DNA of 64,000 nucleotides from an uncultured Bacteroidales bacterium (GTDB lineage: Bacteria > Bacteroidota > Bacteroidia > Bacteroidales > Porphyromonadaceae), in contig CAMYPM010000001.1 of assembly GCA_947290775.1 (NCBI GenBank), positions 186,001 to 250,000 of the forward strand, in the 5' to 3' direction. The notes below the pieces were generated by a model. The model was not told where the DNA came from. It worked only from the letters and a program-made list of their open reading frames with translations, and made no database searches. Position numbers and translations under genes: made by a program. This document shows, one piece after another, positions 45,401 to 54,888 of this stretch (positions within the stretch are counted from its first letter, which is position 1; the number at the start of each line of letters is the position of its first letter).

Positions 45401-46523
45401 TTACGGATTGGTATTAGTGGCACCAAATTCCATCAAATAGGCCTTTAGGAAGTCGTCAATCTCTCCATCCATTACAGCGTTTACATTGCTTGTCTGGTAG
45501 CCGGTGCGGTGGTCTTTGACGCGCCTATCGTCAAATACATAGCTTCTTATTTGGCTTCCCCACTCAATCTTCTTTTTACCGGCTTCAATCTCAGATTGTG
45601 CTGCACGCTTCTTTTCCAAAGCACGGTCATAGAGCTGTGAACGAAGCAGGCGCAACGCATTCTCTCGGTTATCCAACTGCGAGCGGCTCTCGGTATTTTC
45701 AATCACGATTTCCTCCTCTTCGCCTGTGTCGGGATCTTTGTACATATAGTGCAAACGTACTCCCGTCTCTACCTTATTCACATTCTGTCCTCCCGCGCCA
45801 CTTGAACGGAATGTATCCCATGAGAGTTGTGCCGGATTGACTTCAATATGGATGGTATCATCAACCAGTGGCACAACGAAAACACTTGCAAAGGAGGTCA
45901 TTCGCTTGCCCTGTGCATTGTAAGGCGATACCCGTACCAAGCGATGCACTCCATTCTCGCCTTTTAGGAAGCCATATACGGAGTCTCCCTCAATCTGCAT
46001 CGTTACTGTTTTAACGCCTGCCTCATCGCCATCCTGCCAGTTGGTAATGGTTACCTTAAATCCCTTGCGTTCAGCCCACCTTTGGTAGAGGCGCACCAGC
46101 ATGGAAGCCCAGTCCTGACTCTCGGTACCGCCGGCACCGCTATTTACTTTCAGTACAGCTCCTAAGCGATCCTCCTCGGCTTGAAGCATATTGGCTATCT
46201 CCAAGTCCTCTATCTCACGAAGCGCAACCGAATAAGCTTCATCCACTTCGCTCTCCTCTATAATGCCCTCTTTGAAGTATTCATAGGATAAGCGCAGCTC
46301 TTCGGCTTTTGAAGAAACGGAGCTAAAGCCGTCAATCCACCTTTTAAGCTCCTTTACTTTGCGCATTTGCTGCTCGGCAGCTTTGGAGTCACTCCAGAAA
46401 TCGGGGTCTTGTGTTTTGAGTTCTTCTTCTGTTAGTTGGATTTTCTTTTGGTCGATGTCAAAGATACCTCCCCAGCGCTTCGGTGCGCTCCAGCAGGTCA
46501 TTAAGCTGGTCTGTTGTAATCAT
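45401..46523 (-). CDS. prfB: Peptide chain release factor 2, with programmed +1 frameshift
   Basis: RF2 recognises UGA and UAA stop codons. The gene is in two frames. A 21-codon leader runs from ATG 46521-46523 (MITTDQLNDLLERTEALGRY) to an in-frame TGA at 46458-46460. Translation then continues in the +1 frame from 46459 to 45401, giving 373 residues in total. The slip site GGGAGGTATCTTTGAC is nearly that of E. coli, including the SD-like AGG three bases before the CTT-TGA. The catalytic GGQ is in GAGGQNVNKVETGVRLHY. The stop-recognition tripeptide reads SPY (RVSPYNAQGKRMTSF) where E. coli has SPF. It follows the acyl-CoA synthetase gene by 36 bp. Confidence 0.96.
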
Positions 46524-46559
46524 AATTTTTTTCTGATTGTCCGATCTAAATGATTGATA

Positions 46560-48380
46560 TTATTGTTCGTCGCCTTCACGGTACATATCCGCAATTTGTA
46601 AGGCATAATTTGTGTTGATTTGCTTTCTCCGGAGCTTGCCTGTGTGGGTCAATTCGCCTCTTTCTACAGAGAAAGGCGCCTTGAGTAGTGAGATGCGCTT
46701 GATCTTCTCAAAAGAGGCCAGGCTGGTCTGTAGCGATTCAATATGCGACATGAGAAAGCGAGTTATATCCGCCCGATTCGCCATCTCGTCGATACTAATC
46801 TGATTGTCTACTATACCATGTGCTACGGCCTTCTCCTTGAGGAGCTGCCAGTCAGGGTATATGAGGGCACTTACGAAGCGATGCCTATCGGCAATGACAG
46901 CCACCTCTAATAAGTAGGGGTCTGCCGTGAGAAGATTTTCTATCTGTTGCGGTGCAATATACTTCCCATTAGCTGTTTTGTACAGGTCTTTGAGCCGCTC
47001 TATAAAGAAAAGAGTATCGCCCTCCTTGCGTCCTGCATCCCCCGTGCGGAACCAACCATCCTCCGTAAAAGCCTCCATATTGGCCTCCGGATTATCAAAG
47101 TAGCCGGGCGTTATGGTTTCACCGCGGAGCTGGATCTCCTGAGTCTCCGGATCAATGCGTACCTCTAACCCGGGAATGATCTGACCTATTGAGCCGGGTA
47201 TGAACCCTCTGCGCGGATAAGCCGATACGGTGGCACAGCTCTCTGAAAGTCCATAGCCGATAATAATGGGTATCCCCACCGATTGTAAAAAGTGATTGAT
47301 CTCATCATTCAGCTCTGCCCCGGCAGTGGGAAAGAATCTGCCGTGCTCAATGCCTATAAAGCGCTTTAGCGCCATAAAGATAGTGTGTGCGTAGAGCCAA
47401 TACGGAAGGGAAATCCATATGGGGGCATGTACGCCCTTGTTGTAATAGTCAAAGTGAAAGCACTCCCCTGTTCTTATGGCGCATTTATAGAGCCAACGCA
47501 TGAAAGGCGTACTCTGCTCAATATGGGCACGAACAGCCCGATAAATCTTCTCCCAATAGCGTGGTACATTACACATCAGCGTAGGACGAATCTGCGGCAT
47601 TAACTCAATAATGCTCCTTGGATCGCTTACAATCGCTGTGCGTACCCCTTGTGATAGACAGAAATAAAACCAGATCTTTTCAAAGATATGACTGAGAGGG
47701 AGCACATCTACACTGGTATCCGAAGCGGTAATAAAGGGATATAAACGGTGGTGATTCTCAATCTGCTTTAAGATCTGACTGTGCAGTACCTGTACCCCTT
47801 TGGGTTCGCCCGACGTGCCACTTGTGTAAATAAGTAGAGCGAGGTCTGAAGGAAGAGCCTCTCCATGCCGTTCTTTCACCAACGTCTCATTACGCATTGA
47901 GTCTCCCATCCGAATGAATTCATCGTAATAGAGCGAAGTGTGATCGTTGAACTGCTTAACAACTTTGCGGTCATATATGATAATACGGTCAAAGAGATTT
48001 TGCTCGCGCTGTACCTCATAAGCATTGTTGTACTGATATTGTTGTCCGACAAATAGGGTTCTAAAGGAACTTTTCTTTGCAATAAAAGCCACCTGATCCG
48101 GAGAACAAGTGGCATATAAAGGAACTGAAACAGCCCTTGCAGCAAATATCCCTAACTCAGTAAACATAGCCTCTCGCATATTAGGGCTATAGATGCCTAC
48201 CCGCTCCCCCGGAGCGATGCCGCAGCCTACCAGTGCTTTTGCTGCATCTATAGCTGCTTGGCTGAAGGCTTGTCCGCACATTTGCTCCCATTTACCCGTA
48301 TTAGGATTGAGCCATTTGAGTAAATGCTTAGAGGAAAACTTATCAGCTATTAGCTCTATAAGGTCCGAAGTGTGCGTCAT
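46560..48380 (-). CDS. Long-chain acyl-CoA synthetase (AMP-binding enzyme)
   Basis: 606-residue adenylate-forming ligase that activates fatty acids with ATP and CoA. The P-loop-like AMP motif LLIYTSGTSGEPKGVQ is near residue 178. Motif GYGLSESCATVS is present, and the hinge region WFRTGDAGRKEGDTLFFIER is intact. The catalytic lysine region is at the C-terminus (HTGKLRRKQINT). The length fits FadD/FAA-type bacterial enzymes. Its start lies 10 bp after the T tract of the rho terminator, so expression may depend on read-through from rho. Chain-length preference is unknown. Confidence 0.9.
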   Translation of the reverse strand: MTHTSDLIELIADKFSSKHLLKWLNPNTGKWEQMCGQAFSQAAIDAAKALVGCGIAPGERVGIYSPNMREAMFTELGIFAARAVSVPLYATCSPDQVAFIAKKSSFRTLFVGQQYQYNNAYEVQREQNLFDRIIIYDRKVVKQFNDHTSLYYDEFIRMGDSMRNETLVKERHGEALPSDLALLIYTSGTSGEPKGVQVLHSQILKQIENHHRLYPFITASDTSVDVLPLSHIFEKIWFYFCLSQGVRTAIVSDPRSIIELMPQIRPTLMCNVPRYWEKIYRAVRAHIEQSTPFMRWLYKCAIRTGECFHFDYYNKGVHAPIWISLPYWLYAHTIFMALKRFIGIEHGRFFPTAGAELNDEINHFLQSVGIPIIIGYGLSESCATVSAYPRRGFIPGSIGQIIPGLEVRIDPETQEIQLRGETITPGYFDNPEANMEAFTEDGWFRTGDAGRKEGDTLFFIERLKDLYKTANGKYIAPQQIENLLTADPYLLEVAVIADRHRFVSALIYPDWQLLKEKAVAHGIVDNQISIDEMANRADITRFLMSHIESLQTSLASFEKIKRISLLKAPFSVERGELTHTGKLRRKQINTNYALQIADMYREGDEQ

Positions 48381-48393
48381 CGGCTAAAAAAAA

Positions 48394-48417
48394 GCGTGCA
48401 GTCAGAGGGCTGCACGC
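48394..48417 (-). terminator. Terminator between rho and the acyl-CoA synthetase gene
   Basis: GCGTGCAG pairs perfectly with CTGCACGC around an 8-nt loop. On the minus strand eight T residues follow. It is 16 bp after the rho stop and immediately before the next start codon. Confidence 0.88.
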
Positions 48418-48433
48418 CTTAATATATGATGGA

Positions 48434-50518
48434 TTAGCTATTCATCGAAGCAAGGAACTCCAAGTTGGACTCGGTCGCATCAAAGCGTTCCTTCACAAAC
48501 TCCATGGCTTCTATCACGTTCATCTCACTAAGATACTTGCGCAGAATCCACATCCTATTCAGGGTGATCTCATCCAATAACAGATCGTCCCGTCGAGTAC
48601 TACTGCTCATGATATCAATAGCCGGGAAGATGCGTTTATTAGCAAGGCGGCGATCCAACTGTAGCTCCATATTGCCGGTCCCTTTGAACTCTTCAAAAAT
48701 CACTTCGTCCATCTTAGATCCGGTATCGGTAAGTGCAGTAGCGAGGATAGTCAAGCTACCTCCGTTCTCAATATTACGAGCAGCTCCGAAGAAGCGTTTG
48801 GGCTTTTGCAATGCATTGGCATCTACACCACCGGAAAGTACCTTGCCGCTGGCCGGTTGAATCGTATTGTAGGCACGTGCCAAACGGGTAATAGAGTCCA
48901 AAAGAATCACTACATCGTGACCACACTCTACCATACGCTTCGCCTTACTGAGTACAATCTCAGCTATTTTAACGTGACGCTCTGCCGGTTCATCGAAGGT
49001 GGAAGCAATAACCTCTGCATCTACATTGCGCGACATATCTGTTACCTCTTCAGGACGCTCATCGATAAGAAGTACAATCTCATACACTTCCGGATGGTTC
49101 GCAGCGATAGCGTTGGCAATATCCTTCAGGAGGATCGTTTTACCCGTCTTTGGCTGTGATACGATAAGCCCGCGTTGTCCCTTGCCAATAGGGCAAAAGA
49201 GATCGACAATACGCATGGCTATCGGATCATAGATAGTGGGTATATTGAGCGTCTCCAACTTGAATTTCTCTTGCGGAAAGAGCGGAGTCAAGTGATCGAA
49301 CTGCACTCTGTCTTGTACTTCGTGTAGGGTGCGTCCATTGATACTCTTCAGTTGTGAAAACGGAAAGTATTTTTCGCCTTCACGGGGAGGTACAATGGTT
49401 CCTTCCACTACGTCGCCGGTTTTAAGAGAAAAGTTTTTAATCTGCTGTGCCGATAGATAAACGTCATCAGGCGAAGGTAGATAGTTAAAGTCTGAGCTGC
49501 GGAGGAAGCCGTAGCCCTCTTGTATTACCTCTAATACACCGGTAACGGGAAGTACACCTTTGAAGTCGTAAGGTTTAGTCTTCTCCTCTTTTTTGCTCTT
49601 TGACGGCGTACGTTTTTTGTCTTTCTCTTCAGAGGAACGCTTCGGGAGCATGCTATCAAGTAGTGTATCGCTCTCCTCATCGTGCAAAAATGTCATCTTC
49701 GTTTTGCCGGTCGTTGTATTGGTCTTTCGCATTTCCGGCAATACTTCATTTAAGTCAGATACAACTGAGTTGAGTGATTTTGCACTATCTGCCTCATAAG
49801 CCTCCTTCTGAATGTCAATGCTTTGGCTTGACAAGTCGGTGATTACTTCCGATAAAGTGCTGCCCGGCTTATTGTTAGCGACAGGTTCTTCCACAATGGC
49901 AGGATGACGGAAGGAATCTTCTCCTTTCTTCGCAGCATGGAGCGTGCCTATTACTTCGTCCAAATCACTCACAACAGCATCTAAAGCACTTGTACTGCTC
50001 GAGGAGTTGCGGCGATCCTTAGCTTGCTGTGAATGCATATCGCCTATTGCATCATCTAAATCGGAGATAATATCGGAGGCGTGTTTCCTATTCCCTCTCC
50101 CTTGAGGCTGCGTAGCTTCTTGGCTATCGTCTAAGAGTGCGGGATGCTTAGGCTTAGCAGTTGCTTCTTTGAAAGCATTTGGTTTTTCTTTATCCGTCTT
50201 CTCTTTTGTATCAGCATCATCCAGCTTTCGAGCGGGGCGTTTATTCACAGTAGTTGCTACTTTTTCTCTATTGGTTGTTTCCGTTGTTTTGCGTGTGCGG
50301 GGTGTTCCCTTACGCTTCGCCGGTTCGTTGCCGGCCCGCTTTTTGTTGATGTCCTTAATAGTCTTGCTGGTAGCTTCATAAGCCGCTTGGCGATCTAAAA
50401 TAAGATATACAATATCGCGCGGCTCTTCGGGAATCTCTTCAATGCCCATTTCTTGGGCGATTGCTACAAGCTCTTCCTTCGACTTGCTATCTAAATCAAA
50501 TAATTTGTACTTTGGCAT
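48434..50518 (-). CDS. rho: Transcription termination factor Rho with long disordered insertion
   Basis: 694 residues against about 420 in E. coli. Residues 1-45 form the Rho N-terminal helical domain ([20 protein letters not shown]). Residues about 50-318 are a Lys/Asp/Ser-rich disordered insertion with repeated short motifs. The cold-shock RNA-binding domain starts at [20 protein letters not shown] (321). The ATPase core has Walker [26 protein letters not shown] and the Q/R-loop region. In Bacteroides thetaiotaomicron such an insertion drives Rho phase separation needed for gut fitness; a similar role here is inference. It heads the rho - acyl-CoA synthetase - prfB run. Confidence 0.95.
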   Translation of the reverse strand: MPKYKLFDLDSKSKEELVAIAQEMGIEEIPEEPRDIVYLILDRQAAYEATSKTIKDINKKRAGNEPAKRKGTPRTRKTTETTNREKVATTVNKRPARKLDDADTKEKTDKEKPNAFKEATAKPKHPALLDDSQEATQPQGRGNRKHASDIISDLDDAIGDMHSQQAKDRRNSSSSTSALDAVVSDLDEVIGTLHAAKKGEDSFRHPAIVEEPVANNKPGSTLSEVITDLSSQSIDIQKEAYEADSAKSLNSVVSDLNEVLPEMRKTNTTTGKTKMTFLHDEESDTLLDSMLPKRSSEEKDKKRTPSKSKKEEKTKPYDFKGVLPVTGVLEVIQEGYGFLRSSDFNYLPSPDDVYLSAQQIKNFSLKTGDVVEGTIVPPREGEKYFPFSQLKSINGRTLHEVQDRVQFDHLTPLFPQEKFKLETLNIPTIYDPIAMRIVDLFCPIGKGQRGLIVSQPKTGKTILLKDIANAIAANHPEVYEIVLLIDERPEEVTDMSRNVDAEVIASTFDEPAERHVKIAEIVLSKAKRMVECGHDVVILLDSITRLARAYNTIQPASGKVLSGGVDANALQKPKRFFGAARNIENGGSLTILATALTDTGSKMDEVIFEEFKGTGNMELQLDRRLANKRIFPAIDIMSSSTRRDDLLLDEITLNRMWILRKYLSEMNVIEAMEFVKERFDATESNLEFLASMNS

Positions 50519-50783
50519 TTGTTCTTTCTGCTTTTCCCATGAAATGGGGGCATTTGTTAGCTATATTGGGTATAAACAAAGGGCTCTGAGCACCATGCAT
50601 TCCTCACTCTCTTCTAATGCGATAAATACTATCTACATAGAAACTACCTTTCCCTTTAATGCCTCATATACAAAAGAATGAATCGAGGGAAGGCTGTTTA
50701 TTTGAATAGCGGTTCTGCCCTTGCTGTTACAAAGATAGAAAAAACTTTCAAATAAATAGCGGTAATGTAGAGACTATAAAAAA
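50519..50783. other. Upstream region of rho
   Basis: Non-coding stretch of about 265 bp, part of the 358-bp gap before cydB. A minus-strand -7-like TATCTTTG lies at the complement of 50730-50737, which would give rho a leader of about 200 nt. A long leader would suit Rho autoregulation, but no structure was identified. Confidence 0.4.
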
Positions 50784-50816
50784 GCTGTGCCTTATCTGCA
50801 AAAGATAAAGCACAGC
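50784..50816 (-). terminator. Terminator of the cyd operon
   Basis: GCTGTGCCTTATCT pairs with AGATAAAGCACAGC with one mismatch. On the minus strand T residues follow (TTTTTTATAGTC). It lies 61 bp after the cydB stop. Confidence 0.8.
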
Positions 50817-50876
50817 ATAGCTTACGAAACGCTCTCAAGCGGTTTACCTAAATGGAGCGCCTCGAAATAGGATCAA

Positions 50877-52043
50877 TCAATAGGTAGTGCGGTCCTCGTT
50901 CTCAATCTCTTTCCGCGTAATGCGTCGTATATCAATGGCCCGCCAGCAGTACCAAATATAAGCAACTACAAAAGGTACGAGAATAGATACAAATGTCATT
51001 ACCTTGAGTGTGTAGGGGCTGCTGGAGCTATTTGCTAAGCAGAGGGAGCTTTGTGCATCGGCAAGCGAAGGATAGTAAGCTGTGTTGTTCCATCCGGCTA
51101 TTAGCATAAGTCCCAATACAGCAAGTACAACCCCGACTCCTTCAAACCAAATACCCTTGCGATAGCCTTTCTTAAAGATCGTAACCCCTATGCCATACAG
51201 TACAAGCAGCACACCGACCAAGAAGATGATGAGCACGATGGGCATCTGCATGAAGTTATTCCAGTAGAGGTACTTCTCTTCAGTAAAGAGGTTCGTTGCG
51301 GGATCGTATCTCAAGCCCGTAGAGAGCATGAGGAATACTACATAAGCCACAAAGAGTACCACGAAGACGAGGGCATTTATAGGAAGTGATTTGCGTGCTT
51401 TCTCCTGTGCCACTTCATCATCTATATTGTTGATGAAATAGAGTAGTGCCGTAATGCGGGCTAAGAAAAGCACAGCTAATCCCAAGACTACATTCCATGG
51501 ATTCAATACAGCTTCCAAGCCGTGTAGCTGTACGCCTGCATAGGGTTGCCAAGAGGATATAAAGCGTCCTGCGCCTTCAAAGTTGTATATATTGGATTTG
51601 TCTACAATAAAGTTGCCTCCCGTGAAGAGTGTAGATACGGCTGCTCCCAAAAGGATGGGGGCCAAGATACCGTTGATCATTAAAAAGCAGTGGAAAGTTT
51701 TCTTACCCCATACATTACCATGCTTTGATTGGTATTCATAGGATACTGCCTGTAGTACGAAGAGTAGGCAAATCAGTATCCAAACCCAATAGGCTCCACC
51801 AAACGAGGTGGAGTAGAAGAGTGGAAATGAAGCAAAGAAAGCACCTCCAAAGGTAACCAACGTGGTGAGTGTAAATTCCCACTTACGACCGGTTGAGTTG
51901 ATCAGCATCTTCTGAAGTGTAGCATCTTTTCTTGAGCGAAAGATGAATGTCTGTCCACCTTGAACAAATAGCAGGAAGACCAGCAAGGCTGCCAGTAGGG
52001 ATACTACCAGCCACCAATATTGTTGTAACATCGTGTAATCCAT
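50877..52043 (-). CDS. cydB: Cytochrome bd ubiquinol oxidase subunit II
   Basis: 388-residue integral membrane subunit with about 8-9 hydrophobic segments. It starts MDYTMLQQYWWLVVSLLAAL and includes the conserved stretch FLLFVQGGQTFIF near the N-terminus. CydB is the quinol-oxidase partner of CydA. It lies 30 bp after cydA and the two form a heterodimer in the inner membrane. The oxidase reduces oxygen to water with high affinity and protects anaerobes from traces of oxygen. Confidence 0.93.
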   Translation of the reverse strand: MDYTMLQQYWWLVVSLLAALLVFLLFVQGGQTFIFRSRKDATLQKMLINSTGRKWEFTLTTLVTFGGAFFASFPLFYSTSFGGAYWVWILICLLFVLQAVSYEYQSKHGNVWGKKTFHCFLMINGILAPILLGAAVSTLFTGGNFIVDKSNIYNFEGAGRFISSWQPYAGVQLHGLEAVLNPWNVVLGLAVLFLARITALLYFINNIDDEVAQEKARKSLPINALVFVVLFVAYVVFLMLSTGLRYDPATNLFTEEKYLYWNNFMQMPIVLIIFLVGVLLVLYGIGVTIFKKGYRKGIWFEGVGVVLAVLGLMLIAGWNNTAYYPSLADAQSSLCLANSSSSPYTLKVMTFVSILVPFVVAYIWYCWRAIDIRRITRKEIENEDRTTY

Positions 52044-52073
52044 TTTTTCTTCTATATGTCTTAGCGTGGTTTT

Positions 52074-53708
52074 CTATTTATCGGCGTGAGCTGAATTCAT
52101 GCCTTCTGTATCGTGTCCCTTTGGTCCTGCCTTGATGGCTTTGATCATAATATTGATCTCTGCAATCAGTAGAACAGTAAAGAGGATAGCAAACATTATG
52201 AAGGTGGTCATTACACTTGATGCACTGACATCGGATACCGCTGCATTAAGTGGCAGAATATCTTGTATAGCCCAAGGTTGACGTCCCATCTCAGCTACAA
52301 TCCATCCGGATTGGCTTGCCAGGTAAACCAGTGGTAAGCAAATAATGGTTATTACGTGTAGCCAGCGAGCATTTGTGTAAAGCGTCTTGTTCTTTTTGTT
52401 GAAGACCATGATGGTCACTACAATAAAGAGCAGGATAAAGAGCATCCCACAGCCTACCATTATACGGAAGGCATAGTAATTAACTTTTACATTGGGTACA
52501 AGATCCTCTACATTCTGTACATATCCATATCCAAAATAGGGGAAGTACTCCTCTATAAGGGCACGCTGCTCGTTTTGTACTGTCTCGTTGCCCTCTGCTT
52601 TAGCTTCGTGATAAGCCTTGAGTGCGCCTATAGCGATGCGCCCACGCTCCATCTTTTCTTCTGCAGAAAGTGCCTTCGTGCCGTCCTGTAGATAGTAGTC
52701 ACCGCGAAGAATATTGTTGATGCCCGGTACATAGCCGTCCATTGAGCGCGTAGCCAAGAAGGAGAGCATGTTAGGCATTTTTAAGTTGAAGTAGAAAGGA
52801 TCTGCACTTTCAGCGCTTAGTGGCGTTGTTTTACTTCCATCAATCACTCCAAAAATGCTCAGGGCAGCACCTTTTCCATCGGCTGTTTTGCCGTCAGGTG
52901 TGCATTCGCCCCCTTCGTATAGCGCCTCCATAGCAGCCAGTTTCATGGGCTGACGTTGGGCGGTATTATTGCCACTCGTATCACCTGTAACGGCAGTTAA
53001 TAGGGCAGCCACAATACCGAATGGTGCAATCATTTTTGCATTTGCAAAAGCAAAGGCATGATGTTTGTTGTCTTTGCGTAGCAGGTAAATAGCACAAATA
53101 GCTAATGCGAAAATACTACCTAAAAGCCATGCAGAAGATACCGTATGCCAGAATTTATTGACCGCTGTAGAGGAAAACGCCACTGCCCAGAAATCACTCA
53201 TTTCGCTTCGTACTGTATCCGGGTTGAATACAGTGCCTTGCGGATCCTGCATCCAGCTATTAGCCACCAAAATCCATACAGCCGATATGGTAGCCCCTAT
53301 AATAGTCAGCCAAGTGGAAGCTAAGTGGAACTTTTTCGATACGCGATCCCAGCCGAAGAACATTACGGCAATAAAAGTTGCCTCCATGAAGAAGGCTAAA
53401 ATGCCCTCTATGGCAAGGGGTGCTCCAAAGATATCCCCTACCAGGAAGCTGTAGTTTGACCAGTTAGTACCGAATTCAAATTCCAAAATAATACCCGTAG
53501 CGACGCCAATGGCAAAGTTGATTCCGAAGAGCTTTTGCCAAAACTTAGCCCAGCGCATCCACTCCTGCTTATTGGTGCGGAAGTAGATGGTCTCCGCAAT
53601 AGCCATGATGACACCTAAGCCTAATGTCAGTGGAACAAAGAGCCAGTGATAGCATGCAGTGAGTGCAAACTGGGCTCGCGACCAATTGAGTAAAGCAGTC
53701 ATTTCCAT
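52074..53708 (-). CDS. cydA: Cytochrome bd ubiquinol oxidase subunit I
   Basis: 544-residue haem-carrying subunit. The N-terminus LLNWSRAQFALTACYHWLFV carries the conserved haem-ligand His at about residue 21. The quinol-binding and GRQPW motif (VAEMGRQPWAIQDILPL) is intact, and about nine transmembrane segments are visible. A second ATG two codons downstream (53702, MTALLNWSRAQF) is nearer the E. coli start. A small DUF4492 gene precedes it by 64 bp and cydB follows. Haem ligands other than His were not individually checked. Confidence 0.95.
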   Translation of the reverse strand: MEMTALLNWSRAQFALTACYHWLFVPLTLGLGVIMAIAETIYFRTNKQEWMRWAKFWQKLFGINFAIGVATGIILEFEFGTNWSNYSFLVGDIFGAPLAIEGILAFFMEATFIAVMFFGWDRVSKKFHLASTWLTIIGATISAVWILVANSWMQDPQGTVFNPDTVRSEMSDFWAVAFSSTAVNKFWHTVSSAWLLGSIFALAICAIYLLRKDNKHHAFAFANAKMIAPFGIVAALLTAVTGDTSGNNTAQRQPMKLAAMEALYEGGECTPDGKTADGKGAALSIFGVIDGSKTTPLSAESADPFYFNLKMPNMLSFLATRSMDGYVPGINNILRGDYYLQDGTKALSAEEKMERGRIAIGALKAYHEAKAEGNETVQNEQRALIEEYFPYFGYGYVQNVEDLVPNVKVNYYAFRIMVGCGMLFILLFIVVTIMVFNKKNKTLYTNARWLHVITIICLPLVYLASQSGWIVAEMGRQPWAIQDILPLNAAVSDVSASSVMTTFIMFAILFTVLLIAEINIMIKAIKAGPKGHDTEGMNSAHADK

Positions 53709-53772
53709 AATTATTGTAGTATTATATTTATATTTCTTTACCTCTTACGGCAGCTTCTCTTTTCAGGGGCTT

Positions 53773-54018
53773 TTAGTCCTTGGTAAGCTGCTCTACTACA
53801 TATTCTGTTTGTGCAGAGCGATCCCCCTGCTCCGCAATTACGCTCGGGAAGAAAAAAGGCTTGAGTATGGCGAACATGATAAATAGCTTAATCAGCGCAA
53901 TAATCCATAGCGTTTTACTGGTACGACTCATTGTGCGAAAGCCATGTTTATAGAGATTAAACATAAAAGAAAAGTAACCTCTATGCTTGGTCGGTGACTC
54001 AACGTTTATATTTTCCAT
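53773..54018 (-). CDS. DUF4492 small membrane protein, cyd-linked
   Basis: 81-residue protein with one clear transmembrane segment (LWIIALIKLFIMFAILKPFF; residues about 37-56) after a basic N-terminal region (YKHGFRTMSRTSK). It matches the layout of DUF4492 proteins, found next to cydA in Bacteroidetes. By analogy with CydX it may be a small subunit or assembly partner of cytochrome bd. That role is inferred from position and size. It is the first gene of the operon; a -7-like TACATTTG lies at the complement of 54109-54116. Confidence 0.75.
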   Translation of the reverse strand: MENINVESPTKHRGYFSFMFNLYKHGFRTMSRTSKTLWIIALIKLFIMFAILKPFFFPSVIAEQGDRSAQTEYVVEQLTKD

Positions 54019-54261
54019 ACTCCTAACTGTCTAATACTCTGCATGTTAGTACTAATACTCGGTAGTAGTACTTCGCAAAATATTGTATTTTCTCTTACCT
54101 GTCTTCCGCAAATGTACACTTTTCTAACAAATTAGCATCGTGTGGCGTATTAAAAACGGGTCAAGATTCTGCCGACTTTGTGGAATAGTTAAGGTTGTGC
54201 GGTCGGCTGTTGCATTTTCCTAATAGCCCAATAGCGTATTTTGCACTATTGGATAGGGTGC

Positions 54262-54726
54262 TTAAAACTTGCACTTGACTGCTACCATCTTAGCGCGAGC
54301 AGTCGTGCGTTCACCTACGCTGAGGGTCATCTCAAGTATGGCTTTGCGATCGGTCACCTCTATAGGTGTTGCTTTGAGCGTCAGTTCTTGTCCCATTGGG
54401 GTGGGGGAGAGAAAGTCTACTTCTAAGTGTGCGGTGATAAAGCGCTCCAAGGTCTCGGGGGAAAGAGGTTTGCCTTTTGATACCAAATAGAATCCTGCGG
54501 CTGAAGCAGTCCCGTGACAATCAAAAAGCGAAGCAATAAATCCCCCATAGAGGTTGTCCGGCACACCGCCCGTATACTCATCGGGGGGAGTGGTGTGGCA
54601 GATAGCTGCCTGGCCATTATCTACCAGATAACTTCGCAGGTGCAGCCCCGTGGGATGTGATTGACCACAGCCAAAGCAATGACTGAATCGTGCTGCATAG
54701 CACTCTTGAATGGATAGTTCGTTCAT
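54262..54726 (-). CDS. PaaI-like hotdog-fold thioesterase
   Basis: 154-residue single-domain protein of the PaaI/hotdog thioesterase family, expected to hydrolyse acyl-CoA or aryl-CoA thioesters. The conserved segment is LYGGFIASLFDCHGTASAAG, with a catalytic Asp in the helix. An N-terminal CFGCGQSHPTGLHL motif with two cysteines is typical of the subgroup. The substrate is unknown. It stands alone between the cyd genes and a repeat array. Confidence 0.85.
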   Translation of the reverse strand: MNELSIQECYAARFSHCFGCGQSHPTGLHLRSYLVDNGQAAICHTTPPDEYTGGVPDNLYGGFIASLFDCHGTASAAGFYLVSKGKPLSPETLERFITAHLEVDFLSPTPMGQELTLKATPIEVTDRKAILEMTLSVGERTTARAKMVAVKCKF

Positions 54727-54788
54727 ATTTCTGTAATGCTATTATTGATATTCTATTCGTGGTATATTGCGGAGTCATTCTTAACCCC

Positions 54789-54880
54789 CAAAATACATCT
54801 ATAAGTTTTCAATGAAAGGTTCTGATGTTTTAATTCATTTATCTATACCTTTTATTTCAAACATCTGAACCTTTCTATGA
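54789..54880. repeat. Intergenic array of four units with mixed orientation (array 9)
   Basis: AAAGGTTCTGATGTTTTAA, then ATTTATCTATACCTTTTATT and AAACATCTGAACCTTTC, units of both orientations in one array. It lies 8 bp after the stop of the acyltransferase gene, with no intervening hairpin. Confidence 0.75.
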
Positions 54881-54888
54881 TCCCCTCC

